A stretch of DNA of 64,000 bases from Bacillota bacterium (GCA_023439045.1 JAEXOY010000015.1:248001-312000); one strand, 5' to 3'. Counted from the first letter of the stretch, positions 1 to 8,870 are shown. Notes: generated by a model from the sequence alone, not told the origin. Translations and numbers: made by a program.

Positions 1-50
1 ATCCGAATGGGTACGAAATTTGAGGGAAGTCAAATATACACTCCTTAAAA

Positions 51-159
51 TTAAGATAAATAGGACTATAATCAATTTAAATAGTGATTCAAATCATAAT
101 TAAGATAAATAGTGGTTCTATTCAAGATAAATTGTGACTCTAAGATAAAAAATAGTGGC
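51..159. repeat. Degenerate AAGATAAA direct repeats
   Basis: Four copies of AAGATAAA followed by a variant of tagtg(g/a) occur at about 53, 102, 124 and 142, with irregular spacing. The first 287 bases carry no supported gene. They hold this repeat and the terminator at 154-223. Confidence 0.45.
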
Positions 160-223
160 TGTAGCAATATACTCTGAGAATGGGGCATTTACCCCCATCT
201 CATGGATATTTACTACAGCCACT
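154..223 (-). terminator. Nested-stem terminator of the parvulin gene
   Basis: An 11-bp perfect inverted repeat (AGTGGCTGTAG at 154-164, CTACAGCCACT at 213-223) encloses a second, near-perfect stem (175-185 with 192-202). On the minus strand the outer stem is followed by a run of six T, so it should terminate the leftward parvulin transcript. Two stacked stems are more than a simple terminator needs. Confidence 0.7.
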
Positions 224-287
224 TTTCACACTTGTTATTTGTGTATAAGTCATAATATATTAGATAAGCCAATAAAACGTTATAATA

Positions 288-1037
288 TTACATAGTTTTC
301 TTTATTTCATATTTTCCTTTAAGCTCAGCGATTTTTGCATCAAAAGCATCATGCTGCTTCTTTGTCATTAATTCAGAAGCAATTTTATCACGTACTTCAT
401 CAAATTCCTTGGTACCACTAGCCTTTTTATCTGTAACCTGTATCAAGTGATAACCAAATTGTGTCTTAACAGGTTCTGATAATACGCCCACATCAAGGCT
501 GAATGCAGCTTGGTCAAATTCAGGCACCATCATACCCCTTGAGAAATATCCAAGATCGCCGCCTGCCTCGCCAGAAGGGCAGTTTGAATACTGCTTTGCA
601 GCATCTTCAAAGCTTTGACCTTCTTCTATAGCACTCTTTATTTCAAATGCTTCAGCAAGTTCATTTACAAGTATATGGCTTGCTTTAATTTCACCACCTG
701 AAACAAAGCTTTCTTTGTTTTCTTCATAGTAATCTTTTACCTCTTCTTTAGTAACAGTTACTGATTTTAGTAGTTCATTCAGCGCATACTGCTTTAGTAT
801 TCCAGACTTTACTCTCTCAACCTCTTCAAGGTAAGAAGGCTCTTTATCCAATCCATTTTCGACAGCATCTAAATAAATAAGCTCCTGTTGAATAACCTCA
901 TCTAGTAGTCTCTTTATTCCTTCAGGTGAGTTGAACTGTGCAGCCGTCTGAGGTGGAAGTGCCTTGATAAGCGCCTCTAAATCTGCCCTTGTGATATTTT
1001 GTGTTCCAACTGTAGCAAGAATCTCTGTATTTGTCAT
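288..1037 (-). CDS. Parvulin-type peptidyl-prolyl isomerase, cytosolic form
   Basis: This 249-residue protein has a SurA/PrsA-like N-terminal helical region (about 1-110) followed by a parvulin (PpiC) rotamase domain (about 118-210). The domain carries the usual KASHILV start, the GGDLGYFSRG segment and a FGYHLIQV end. The family catalyses cis-trans isomerisation of prolyl bonds and acts as a foldase. PrsA homologues are exported lipoproteins, but this one has no signal peptide or lipobox, so it should act in the cytoplasm. The ATG start is preceded by AGGAG at good spacing. The gene stands alone and diverges from the permease. Family assignment is sure; the client proteins are unknown. Confidence 0.93.
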   Translation of the reverse strand: MTNTEILATVGTQNITRADLEALIKALPPQTAAQFNSPEGIKRLLDEVIQQELIYLDAVENGLDKEPSYLEEVERVKSGILKQYALNELLKSVTVTKEEVKDYYEENKESFVSGGEIKASHILVNELAEAFEIKSAIEEGQSFEDAAKQYSNCPSGEAGGDLGYFSRGMMVPEFDQAAFSLDVGVLSEPVKTQFGYHLIQVTDKKASGTKEFDEVRDKIASELMTKKQHDAFDAKIAELKGKYEIKKTM

Positions 1038-1070
1038 TGTGTTTTCTCCTATTATTTATTAAACCAACAT

Positions 1071-1098
1071 ATAATAGCATTATGAATAGCCAATACAA
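1071..1098 (-). promoter_or_regulatory. Possible promoter of the parvulin gene
   Basis: On the minus strand TTGTAT (1093-1098) and TATTAT (1071-1076) are separated by 16 bp, upstream of the AGGAG site. The -35 match is only 4 of 6, so this is tentative. Confidence 0.35.
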
Positions 1099-1203
1099 TA
1101 TAGCTGATTAGTTATTGTAAATCATAACAGATAATAGTATAGGTTGTCTAGATTTCATTAGCTGCCCTTGCTTTCTACTTTAAATATAAAAAAGCATTAA
1201 TTA

Positions 1204-1232
1204 TTGAAATTTTTTCTTTTACATAATATGAT
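1204..1232 (+). promoter_or_regulatory. Sigma-A promoter for the permease
   Basis: TTGAAA (1204-1209) and TATGAT (1227-1232) are spaced by 17 bp and lie about 35 bp before the start codon. Confidence 0.6.
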
Positions 1233-1268
1233 TATATTGAACTTAATTTTGTACGAAAGGGAGAATAT

Positions 1269-2618
1269 ATGGATAATAAGTTGCAAAAGAAATATGGTTT
1301 GTTTACTGCAATAGCAATGGTTATAGGAATTGTTATTGGCAGCGGTGTGTTTTTTAAGGCGGAAAAGGTACTAACTGCAACAGGCGGCAATCTCCCGCTT
1401 GGTATATTGGCATGGGTGATTGGTGGAATAATTATGATAGCTTGTGCTTACACCTTTGCTGTAATGGCCACAAAGTATGAGTATGTAAATGGGGTTGTTG
1501 ATTATGCAGAGGCAGCTATGGGCAAAAAGTATGCATATTATGTCGGCTGGTTTATGGCCCTTATCTATTACCCAACATTAACCTCTGTGTTAGCTTGGGT
1601 ATCTGCAAGGTATACATGTGTTCTGTTTGGATTCTCTATTACCGGTGGAGAGTGTATGACCATTGCATGCCTGTACTTAATAGCAAGCTTTACAATGAAT
1701 GCATTATCTCCAGTAATTGCAGGTAAGTTTCAGGTTAGTACAACAGTTATCAAATTGATACCGCTGCTGTTGATGGCTATTGTTGGTACATTTGTTGGAA
1801 TTAGATCAGGCATGATTATTGATAACTTTACAACAGTAGTTAAAGAAGTTGACACCTTCGGTGCTCTGTTTACAGCAGTAGTGGCAACGGCTTTTGCTTA
1901 TGAGGGCTGGGTAATTGCTACAAGTATTAATGCTGAGCTTAAGGACGCAAAGAAAAACCTTCCGTTGGCGTTAGTTGGGGGAACCTTTGCGATAATGCTT
2001 ATATATATTTTGTACTATGTTGGTTTAGCTGGTGCCGTAACAAATGAAACAATGATGGCAGGAGGAGAAGCTGGTGCAAAGCTCGCTTTTGAAAATATTT
2101 TTTCTAATGCGGGTGGAACCTTAATATTTGTTTTCGTAATAATATCCTGTCTTGGTACTTTAAATGGTCTAATGCTTGGGTGTACACGAGGAATATACTC
2201 ACTTTCTGCTAGAAATGTTGGTCCTAAGCCAGAAATGTTCAACCAGGTTGACAAGGCAACAAATATGCCAACAAACTCATCAATATTTGGCCTATTATTA
2301 TGTGCAGTATGGTTATTATTTTTCTATGGTGCAAATCTTACAAAATCATGGTTTGGCTTCTTCAGTTTTGACTCATCAGAATTGCCGATTGTGACAATAT
2401 ATGCAATGTATATTCCAGTATTTTTTATGTTGATGAAGAAAGAAAAGGATTTGAATACTTTTAAGAGATTTATTATGCCAGCAGTAGCAATTTTGGGGTG
2501 CTTATTTATGATACTCGCAGCTTGTGTTTCCCATAAAATGGCTGTTGTAGCATACTTAATAATATTTGCAGTGGTAATGGTAATTGGTGTATTTTATTCA
2601 AAACCAAAAAACATCTAG
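1269..2618 (+). CDS. APC-family amino-acid permease or exchanger
   Basis: A 449-residue, very hydrophobic protein with about 12 membrane segments. Its N-terminus has the hallmark of the APC superfamily: the glycine-rich unwound TM1 segment IGIVIGSGVFFKAEKVL at about residues 19-35, which binds the substrate backbone. Overall form is closest to the LAT/SteT-like amino-acid exchangers, but the substrate cannot be read from sequence. It acts in the cytoplasmic membrane. A GAAAGGGAG ribosome binding site precedes the ATG. It appears monocistronic, between the parvulin and glycolytic genes, and context does not identify its substrate. No clear terminator follows it. Confidence 0.9.
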   Translation: MDNKLQKKYGLFTAIAMVIGIVIGSGVFFKAEKVLTATGGNLPLGILAWVIGGIIMIACAYTFAVMATKYEYVNGVVDYAEAAMGKKYAYYVGWFMALIYYPTLTSVLAWVSARYTCVLFGFSITGGECMTIACLYLIASFTMNALSPVIAGKFQVSTTVIKLIPLLLMAIVGTFVGIRSGMIIDNFTTVVKEVDTFGALFTAVVATAFAYEGWVIATSINAELKDAKKNLPLALVGGTFAIMLIYILYYVGLAGAVTNETMMAGGEAGAKLAFENIFSNAGGTLIFVFVIISCLGTLNGLMLGCTRGIYSLSARNVGPKPEMFNQVDKATNMPTNSSIFGLLLCAVWLLFFYGANLTKSWFGFFSFDSSELPIVTIYAMYIPVFFMLMKKEKDLNTFKRFIMPAVAILGCLFMILAACVSHKMAVVAYLIIFAVVMVIGVFYSKPKNI

Positions 2619-2660
2619 CATATCAAAAGATTAAGCTATCGTTAAATTACTCACAAACTA

Positions 2661-2689
2661 TTGAAATCAATTTAAAAAAGAGATAAAAT
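2661..2689 (+). promoter_or_regulatory. Sigma-A promoter of the PGK-TPI gene
   Basis: TTGAAA (2661-2666), 17-bp spacer, TAAAAT (2684-2689). The leader of about 110 nt that follows holds a weak stem (GGAAAA at 2709-2714 with TTTTCC at 2747-2752). Confidence 0.7.
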
Positions 2690-2808
2690 AACAGTTGGTT
2701 AAATAGATGGAAAAGTGGTGTTATATAGACGAGCTTTATTACCCTTTTTTCCAAAATTATAGACTAAACCATTTTATAAATAAATTTTAGATTTAGGAGC
2801 GTGAACTC

Positions 2809-4749
2809 ATGGGCATGATGAACAAAAAGACAATCGAGGATATCGATGTTGCTGGTAAAAGAGTCATCGTTAGAGTTGACTTTAATGTACCATTGGATGC
2901 TGACAAAAACATTACAGATGACAAGAGAATAGTTGGAGCTCTTCCTACTATTAAATACCTTGTGGACAAGGGTGCTAAAACTATATTGGTATCTCACCTT
3001 GGAAGACCAAAGGAAGGTCCAGAGGAAAAGTACAGCATGAAGCCAACTGCTGTTAGACTTGGCGAATTGCTTGGTAAGGAAGTAATAATGGCTAAGGACG
3101 TTATCGGAGAAGATGCAAAAGCAAAGGCTGCTGCGCTCAAGGACGGCGAAGTTCTTATGCTTGAGAACGTTAGATTCCACAAAGAAGAAACAAAGAACGA
3201 TCCAGAGTTTGCAAAGGAACTTGCAAGCATGGCGGAAATATTTGTAAATGACGCATTTGGTACTGCACATAGAGCACACGCATCAACAGCAGGACTTGCT
3301 GATTACTTACCAGCAGTTTGCGGGTACCTTATAAAGAAAGAAATTGAATTTATGGGCAAGGCGCTCGCTAACCCAGAAAGACCTTTCGTAGCAATCCTTG
3401 GTGGTGCCAAGGTATCCGACAAGATCGCAGTTATCGAAAACCTCATTGAAAAGGTAGATTCACTAATAATCGGTGGTGGAATGGCTTACACCTTCTTGAA
3501 GGCTAAGGGGTACCATATTGGAAATTCAATCTGTGAAGACGACAAGATTGAGCTTGCAAAGACACTTATGGACAAGGCTGAGGCTAAGGGTGTTAAGTTA
3601 ATGCTCCCTATCGGAAGTATGGTTGCTCAGGAATTCAAGAATGATACTGAAATCAAGTATGTTCCTTCTGATGACATGCCAGACGGATGGATGGGTATGG
3701 ATATCGGTTCATTAACTATAGAAAAGTTCTCAAAGGAAATTAGAAAGGCAAAGACAGTTATCTGGAACGGACCTATGGGAGTATTTGAATTCCCTAACTT
3801 CGCTACAGGAACAAAGGAAATTGCTAGAGCAGTTGCTGAGTCAGGCGCTCTTTCAATAGTTGGTGGTGGAGATTCAGCTGCTGCAGTTGAGCAACTCGGA
3901 TACGCTGACAAGATTACTCATATATCAACTGGCGGTGGAGCTTCCCTTGAATACCTAGAAGGAAAGGTTCTCCCAGGTATAGCTTGTCTAATGGACAAGA
4001 ACCCAAGAAAGACAATTGCAGCTGGAAACTGGAAGATGAACAAGACTGCAACAGAAGCTGTTGCTTTCATCAATGAACTCAAGCCAAAGGTTGCTGACGC
4101 TGAGAATGAAGTAGTTGTTGGTGTTCCATTTATTTGCTTACCTGCAGTTGTTGAAGCTTGCAAGGGTTCAAATATCAAGGTTGCTGCACAGAATATGCAC
4201 TGGGAGGAAAAGGGTGCTTATACTGGTGAAGTTTCAGGCCCAATGCTCGCTGATCTTGGAGTTGACTATGTAATCATCGGTCACTCAGAGAGAAGAGAAT
4301 ATTTTGGTGAAACAAATGAAATGATCAATAAGAAGGCTCATGCAATATTCAAGTATGGCATGACTCCAATTATCTGCTGTGGTGAAACTCTCACTCAGAG
4401 AGAACAGGGCGTAACTGCTGATCATATCAGATATCAGATCAAGGTTGCTCTACTTGGCTTAAGCGATGAACAGGTTAAGAAGTCTGTTATAGCATATGAG
4501 CCAATCTGGGCTATCGGAACTGGTAAAACTGCTACAAACGAACAGGCAAATGAAGTTTGTACAATTATCAGAGAGCTTGTTCAAGAATTATATGGCGAAG
4601 AAGTGGCTCAACACGTTAGAATTCAGTACGGCGGTAGTGTAAATGCTGCAAATGCAGCAGATTTATTTGCAATGTCCGATATTGATGGAGGACTTGTTGG
4701 TGGAGCTAGCCTTAAGTCAGATGATTTTGCAGTAATTGCAAAAGCATAA
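2809..4749 (+). CDS. pgk-tpiA: Bifunctional phosphoglycerate kinase / triosephosphate isomerase fusion
   Basis: One uninterrupted frame of 646 codons encodes two glycolytic enzymes. Residues 1-397 are phosphoglycerate kinase (RVDFNVPL, SHLGRP, and a C-terminal GGGDSAAAVE nucleotide-binding region). Residues 398-646 are a complete triosephosphate isomerase with GNWKMNK (catalytic Lys), IIGHSERREYFGE (His) and AYEPIWAIGTGKTA (Glu). The kinase ends LPGIACLMDK and the isomerase begins NPRKTIAAGNWK, with no linker. Of three possible ATGs, 2809 is chosen because AGGAG lies 9 nt upstream. An internal ATG at 3991 has no good ribosome binding site. A PGK-TIM fusion is known from Thermotoga maritima; clostridia usually carry two genes. 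Glyceraldehyde-3-phosphate dehydrogenase is absent from the window. Confidence 0.96.
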   Translation: MGMMNKKTIEDIDVAGKRVIVRVDFNVPLDADKNITDDKRIVGALPTIKYLVDKGAKTILVSHLGRPKEGPEEKYSMKPTAVRLGELLGKEVIMAKDVIGEDAKAKAAALKDGEVLMLENVRFHKEETKNDPEFAKELASMAEIFVNDAFGTAHRAHASTAGLADYLPAVCGYLIKKEIEFMGKALANPERPFVAILGGAKVSDKIAVIENLIEKVDSLIIGGGMAYTFLKAKGYHIGNSICEDDKIELAKTLMDKAEAKGVKLMLPIGSMVAQEFKNDTEIKYVPSDDMPDGWMGMDIGSLTIEKFSKEIRKAKTVIWNGPMGVFEFPNFATGTKEIARAVAESGALSIVGGGDSAAAVEQLGYADKITHISTGGGASLEYLEGKVLPGIACLMDKNPRKTIAAGNWKMNKTATEAVAFINELKPKVADAENEVVVGVPFICLPAVVEACKGSNIKVAAQNMHWEEKGAYTGEVSGPMLADLGVDYVIIGHSERREYFGETNEMINKKAHAIFKYGMTPIICCGETLTQREQGVTADHIRYQIKVALLGLSDEQVKKSVIAYEPIWAIGTGKTATNEQANEVCTIIRELVQELYGEEVAQHVRIQYGGSVNAANAADLFAMSDIDGGLVGGASLKSDDFAVIAKA

Positions 4750-4900
4750 TTGTTGTAAGATATCAGGCATATAGAGCACATTTAGTGCAGTATATCAAGC
4801 ACAATTATTATAATATATCAAGCTTACACGGATTATCGATTAATCTGACATATACAGATAATTAATTGATAATGCTGAATATTAATATAGTAGTTTATTC

Positions 4901-4934
4901 TGACCCTCCGGTTAGTTCTGGGGGGTCAATTTTT
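4901..4934 (+). terminator. Terminator of the PGK-TPI gene
   Basis: A 9-bp stem (TGACCCTCC at 4901-4909 with GGGGGGTCA at 4920-4928, one G-U pair) is followed by ATTTTT. It separates pgk-tpi from gpmI. Confidence 0.85.
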
Positions 4935-4965
4935 AAATAGTTTGCATTGTTTAAGGAGGTAAATG

Positions 4966-6501
4966 ATGGAAAAGAAACTTGTTACATTAATGATTCTAGA
5001 TGGCTATGGCAAAAATCCTAAGATAGAGGGAAATGCAATAGAGGCTGCAAATACTCCAAACCTTGACAGCTACATGGCTAACTATACAAATACTCTTATT
5101 CATACAAGTGGTATGGCAGTTGGTCTTCCTACAGGACAGATGGGTAACTCAGAGGTTGGACATACCAACATTGGAGCAGGTAGAATTGTGTATCAGGAGC
5201 TTACCCGTATAACAAAATCTATTGAAGATGGTGACTTCTTCAACAAAGAAGAGTTTTTGGCAGCGGTTGAGAACTGCAAAAAGCACGGAACAAAGCTTCA
5301 CTTATTTGGTCTTTTGTCTGATGGGGGAGTTCATAGCCACAATTCACATCTATATGGACTTGTTGAAATGGCAAAGAAAAATGGATTAAAGGATGTATTT
5401 ATTCATTGCTTCTATGATGGAAGAGATGTTCCACCAGATAGCTCTAAGGTATATACTGAGGAGCTAGAAGCTAAGCTGAAGGAAATTGGTGTTGGTAAAA
5501 TAGCATCTGTTATGGGAAGATATTACTCAATGGATAGAGATAACCGTTGGGAAAGAGTTCAGCAGGCATATGATGCAATGGTACTTGGAAAGGGGCTTAC
5601 AGCATGCTGTGCAGTTAAGGCTGTTGAAGAATCCTTTGCAAGGTCAGAATATGATGAATTTGTAAAGCCTACAGTTATTGTAGAGGATGGTAAGCCGGTA
5701 GCTACAATTGGTGCAAACGACTCAGTTATATTCTTCAACTTTAGACCAGATAGAGCAAGAGAAATAACCAGAACTTTTGTAGACCCTGACTTTAAGGGCT
5801 TTGAAAGAGGAAATGGCTTCTTCCCACTCTTTTTTGTATGTATGACACAATATGACAAGACTATGCCAAACGTAGTGGTTGCATTTAAGCCACAATCCTT
5901 AGAAAATACATTTGGTGAATATATCAGCAGAAAAGGTCTAAGACAGCTTAGAATAGCTGAGACAGAAAAGTATGCTCATGTAACCTTCTTCTTCAACGGT
6001 GGAGTTGAAACACAGTATGAGGGTGAAGACAGAGCACTTATTCCTTCACCGAAGGTTGCAACATATGATCTTAAGCCTGAAATGAGCGCATATGAAGTTG
6101 CTGAAGAGGCTGTTAAGAGAATCAACTCAAAGCAGTATGATGTAATAATACTCAACTTCGCAAACTGTGACATGGTTGGTCATACAGGCGTGTTTGATGC
6201 TGCAAAGGCTGCTGTTGAAGCAGTGGATGAATGTGCTGGTAAGGTTGTTGAAGCCGTTAAAGCACAAAATGGCGTTGTGTTAATCACTGCTGACCATGGT
6301 AATGCTGAGCAGATGATTGACTATGAAAATGGTGGAGCATTTACTGCACATACTACCTATGACGTTCCTTTGATAGGAATAGGCTTAGGCGACGCTAAGC
6401 TAAAGGGTGGCAAGCTAGCTGACCTTGCTCCTACAATGCTTGATATACTTGGTATTGAAAAGCCCGAGGAGATGAGCGGAGAAAGTCTTTTGGTTAAATA
6501 A
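4966..6501 (+). CDS. gpmI: 2,3-bisphosphoglycerate-independent phosphoglycerate mutase
   Basis: A 511-residue alkaline-phosphatase-superfamily enzyme that interconverts 3- and 2-phosphoglycerate using two Mn ions. LMILDGYG at the N-terminus, the active Ser62 in GQMGNSEVGHTNIGAGR, the VFIHCFYDGRDVPP segment, and the C-terminal ITADHGNAEQM and TAHTTYDVPL metal motifs are all present at the usual places. Two ATGs are adjacent (4963 and 4966). AGGAGG at 4954-4959 stands 6 nt from the second but only 3 nt from the first, so 4966 is preferred. It lies between pgk-tpi and eno in glycolytic order but is separated from both by terminators. Confidence 0.97.
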   Translation: MEKKLVTLMILDGYGKNPKIEGNAIEAANTPNLDSYMANYTNTLIHTSGMAVGLPTGQMGNSEVGHTNIGAGRIVYQELTRITKSIEDGDFFNKEEFLAAVENCKKHGTKLHLFGLLSDGGVHSHNSHLYGLVEMAKKNGLKDVFIHCFYDGRDVPPDSSKVYTEELEAKLKEIGVGKIASVMGRYYSMDRDNRWERVQQAYDAMVLGKGLTACCAVKAVEESFARSEYDEFVKPTVIVEDGKPVATIGANDSVIFFNFRPDRAREITRTFVDPDFKGFERGNGFFPLFFVCMTQYDKTMPNVVVAFKPQSLENTFGEYISRKGLRQLRIAETEKYAHVTFFFNGGVETQYEGEDRALIPSPKVATYDLKPEMSAYEVAEEAVKRINSKQYDVIILNFANCDMVGHTGVFDAAKAAVEAVDECAGKVVEAVKAQNGVVLITADHGNAEQMIDYENGGAFTAHTTYDVPLIGIGLGDAKLKGGKLADLAPTMLDILGIEKPEEMSGESLLVK

Positions 6502-6534
6502 AGCTAAGTAGAATATATATTTATTGTTTAAAAT

Positions 6535-6571
6535 AGCCGTGGAAATGTTTATTAAAAGCATATCCACGGCT
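6535..6571 (+). terminator. Probable terminator of gpmI
   Basis: A 9-bp perfect stem (AGCCGTGGA at 6535-6543, TCCACGGCT at 6563-6571) begins 33 bp after the stop codon. The T-rich tail is interrupted (taaaattta), so termination may be partial. Confidence 0.6.
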
Positions 6572-6701
6572 TAAAATTTATTTATCTTTTAAAAAATTAT
6601 CTAAATCTTGTGTAGGGCGACTGAATTTGGGTAATATAAAAGTTAATGCATAATATTTTAGAATACTATGCATTGGAAATAAATTTACAATTGTTTTTTT
6701 T

Positions 6702-6707
6702 TATAAT
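6702..6707 (+). promoter_or_regulatory. Possible -10 box of eno
   Basis: A perfect TATAAT lies 42 bp upstream of the enolase start. No good -35 is found at 16-18 bp, so only the -10 is reported. Confidence 0.35.
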
Positions 6708-6748
6708 ATTCTAGAGATGAATGCTGGTTAATAAGAAAGGAGATAATT

Positions 6749-8047
6749 ATGAAGCAATATGTTGCTATTGAGAGTGTATTTGCACGCGAAATTATAGATT
6801 CCAGAGGGAATCCCACTGTTGAAGTAGAGGTAATTGCAGAAGGTGGCTATATTGGCCGAGCTTCTGTTCCATCAGGAGCTTCTACTGGAGCATTTGAGGC
6901 TATCGAGCTAAGAGATGGTGACAAGGATCGTTACCTTGGTAAAGGGGTTCAAAATGCGGTTAATAACGTAAATGATATTATTGCTCCTGAAGTTGAAGGC
7001 ATGAATGTTTTTGACCAGGCAGCAATTGACACACTCATGATTGAACTAGATGGTACTCCAAATAAAGAAAAATTAGGTGCAAATGCCATACTGGGTGTTT
7101 CACTTGCAACTGCAAAGGCTGCAGCTGAAGCATTAGGACTTGGCTTGTATCAGTACATTGGTGGAGTTAATGCAAAAACTCTTCCTGTTCCAATGATGAA
7201 CATTATTAATGGTGGAAAGCATGCTGACAACAGTGTTAATATACAGGAATTTATGATAATGCCAGTAGGTGCAAAGAGCTTTAGAGAAGCCCTTCGCATG
7301 TGTGCAGAGGTATTTCACAATTTGAAAAAGGTACTGTCATCTAAGGGGCTGAGTACTGCTGTAGGAGATGAGGGTGGTTTTGCACCAAATCTTGAAACAG
7401 ATGAACAAGCAATACAGGTTATTCTTGAAGCTGTTCAAAAGGCTGGCTATAAGCCTGGAGACGATTTCAGAATTGCCATTGATGCCGCTGCAACAGAGAT
7501 GTACCAAGAAGATGGAACCTACTTCTTCTGGAAAACCAATATCAGAAAGACTAGAGAAGAAATGGTTGACTATTGGGCTGACCTTGCAAACAAGTATCCT
7601 ATTATTTCTCTTGAGGACGGCGTATCAGAAGAGGATTGGGAAGGTTGGAAGTTATTAACTGAAAAACTCGGCAAGAAGATTCAGCTTGTTGGGGACGACC
7701 TATTTGTTACTAATACAAAGAGACTATCAAAGGGTATTAATATGGGCGTTGCAAACTCAATTCTCATAAAGGTAAATCAGATAGGAACACTTACTGAAAC
7801 ACTAGATGCTATCCAGATGGCAAATAGAGCAGGATATACTGCTGTTACCTCACATCGTTCAGGTGAAACTGAGGATGCAACAATAGCGGATATAGCTGTG
7901 GCAACAAATTCTGGTCAGATTAAAACCGGTGCACCATCACGTACCGACAGAGTTGCGAAGTATAACCAACTTTTAAGAATAGAAGAGGAACTTGGTGAGA
8001 TTGCAGAATACCCAGGACTTAAGGCGTGGTTTAATCTAGAACAATAA
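6749..8047 (+). CDS. eno: Enolase
   Basis: A 432-residue phosphopyruvate hydratase that makes phosphoenolpyruvate from 2-phosphoglycerate. Conserved blocks are all present: AREIIDSRGNPTVE near the start, SGASTGAFEA, the Mg-binding ISLEDGVSEEDWEGW and VGDDLFVTN, the catalytic-lysine block ILIKVNQIGTLTET, and TAVTSHRSGETED. Length is typical. AAAGGAG lies just upstream of the ATG. Third glycolytic gene of the cluster, with its own leader and terminator. It faces the vanZ-like gene convergently across 58 bp. Confidence 0.98.
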   Translation: MKQYVAIESVFAREIIDSRGNPTVEVEVIAEGGYIGRASVPSGASTGAFEAIELRDGDKDRYLGKGVQNAVNNVNDIIAPEVEGMNVFDQAAIDTLMIELDGTPNKEKLGANAILGVSLATAKAAAEALGLGLYQYIGGVNAKTLPVPMMNIINGGKHADNSVNIQEFMIMPVGAKSFREALRMCAEVFHNLKKVLSSKGLSTAVGDEGGFAPNLETDEQAIQVILEAVQKAGYKPGDDFRIAIDAAATEMYQEDGTYFFWKTNIRKTREEMVDYWADLANKYPIISLEDGVSEEDWEGWKLLTEKLGKKIQLVGDDLFVTNTKRLSKGINMGVANSILIKVNQIGTLTETLDAIQMANRAGYTAVTSHRSGETEDATIADIAVATNSGQIKTGAPSRTDRVAKYNQLLRIEEELGEIAEYPGLKAWFNLEQ

Positions 8048-8089
8048 AAAAGCTTAAGCGGTTAATTGAGTTTAGGAATTATAGTATAG

Positions 8090-8121
8090 CAAGGGGCAGA
8101 TTCTATCAGGATCTGTCCTTG
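8090..8121 (+). terminator. Terminator of eno
   Basis: CAAGG-GG-CAGAT (8090-8101) pairs with ATCTG-TC-CTTG (8111-8121), followed by TTTGCTTT. The hairpin overlaps the last codons of the convergent vanZ-like gene, whose stop codon lies in the loop. Confidence 0.65.
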
Positions 8122-8558
8122 TTTGCTTTATACAGAAAACTTTTAATTATCAAATAAATACCATAGCCTGTTATACTTCCGATGGTGTTTAATATCACAT
8201 CATCAATATCAGTAAATCCGCTGCTTGTAATATACTGCATTATCTCAATAAACATAGATGTAATAAAACTAAAGCAGAGTATTCTTAAAAACAAACTCTT
8301 TCGTAATATAAAAGGAAGCAGTATTCCCATTGGGACAAATACACCTATGTTACCCATTATATTAATTACAATAGCTTTGGTTGTACCATTTAAGAGAATA
8401 TCAATAATAGAAATAAAAGGTATAATACTCAAGTGCCTATGCACTTCGGTTCTTCCAAATATAGGACTACCAAGAGCAAGATAAAGCAATACCAATATAT
8501 ATGCTACAAAAATACCAGTAACAATAATTTGTCTTATTTTTGGCTTGGTTGATACCAT
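8106..8558 (-). CDS. VanZ-like family membrane protein
   Basis: A 150-residue protein with four to five hydrophobic segments. It has the VanZ pattern: an N-terminal membrane segment, then LSIIPFISI, NIMGNIGVFVPMGILLPFI and TSMFIEIMQYITSSGFTDIDDVILNTIGSITGYGIY. VanZ proteins are linked to teicoplanin resistance and cell-envelope functions, but most homologues have no assigned role. AAGGAGGG precedes the ATG. The transcript should have a leader of about 100 nt with a possible branched RNA structure. There are no resistance genes nearby, so a resistance role is not implied. Confidence 0.88.
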   Translation of the reverse strand: MVSTKPKIRQIIVTGIFVAYILVLLYLALGSPIFGRTEVHRHLSIIPFISIIDILLNGTTKAIVINIMGNIGVFVPMGILLPFILRKSLFLRILCFSFITSMFIEIMQYITSSGFTDIDDVILNTIGSITGYGIYLIIKSFLYKANKDRS

Positions 8559-8593
8559 CTTAAAGTCCCTCCTTGTGCTAGGTAAACAAACCA

Positions 8594-8645
8594 GTAGTTG
8601 GTGCTTGTAAGCCCTAATGTTAATGCTTTCGCATATAAAAACTAC
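8594..8645 (-). ncRNA. Candidate structured leader of the vanZ-like gene
   Basis: In the minus-strand leader a closing stem (GTAGTT pairing with AACTAC) encloses two hairpins: ATGC-GAAA-GCAT, with a GNRA tetraloop, and GGGCT-TACA-AGCACC (partial pairing). This is a three-way-junction layout between the predicted promoter and the ribosome binding site. It does not match a riboswitch consensus that I know. Confidence 0.3.
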
Positions 8646-8662
8646 ATTTAATGTTAATACCT

Positions 8663-8691
8663 ATTTTATCATATAATTATTTTATGCTCAA
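8663..8691 (-). promoter_or_regulatory. Promoter of the vanZ-like gene
   Basis: Minus strand: TTGAGC (8686-8691), 17-bp spacer, TAAAAT (8663-8668) with an extended TGA upstream. It predicts a leader of about 100 nt. Confidence 0.5.
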
Positions 8692-8720
8692 TATTAAACA
8701 ATAAAAATTTATTGTTTATC

Positions 8721-8762
8721 AATAAAATTATATTGCTTTTTAATAAAATTATATTGCTTTTT
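8721..8762. repeat. Perfect 21-bp tandem duplication
   Basis: Two exact head-to-tail copies of a 21-bp unit (AATAAAATTATATTG then CTTTTT) at 8721-8741 and 8742-8762, followed by a third partial copy. The second copy supplies the TTGCTT -35 element of the downstream promoter. Confidence 0.8.
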
Positions 8763-8782
8763 AATAAATATGCTGCTATAAT
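8754..8782 (+). promoter_or_regulatory. Promoter of the DUF2975 module
   Basis: TTGCTT (8754-8759), 17-bp spacer, and TATAAT (8777-8782) with an extended TGC. The -35 is weak but the extended -10 is perfect. It implies a leader of about 275 nt carrying the TATCT array. Confidence 0.5.
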
Positions 8783-8870
8783 TTGGGTTGTAGTTTAGAT
8801 AGAAACTATGTATTTGGTGAGTAACTTTGGTTATCTAGATGTTTATGGTATCTTTGGTTTCTAGGGTATT

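Noticed and set aside
3991..4749. Separate tpiA started from the internal ATG at 3991
   Set aside because: No good ribosome binding site stands before it and the frame is continuous with PGK; an in-frame fusion is simpler.
8182..8484. 100-codon plus-strand frame opposite the vanZ-like gene
   Set aside because: It is antisense to a well-supported membrane protein gene and has no family pattern.
8106..8558. Glycopeptide resistance locus because of VanZ similarity
   Set aside because: No vanHAX-type genes are near, and VanZ-like proteins are widespread without a resistance role.
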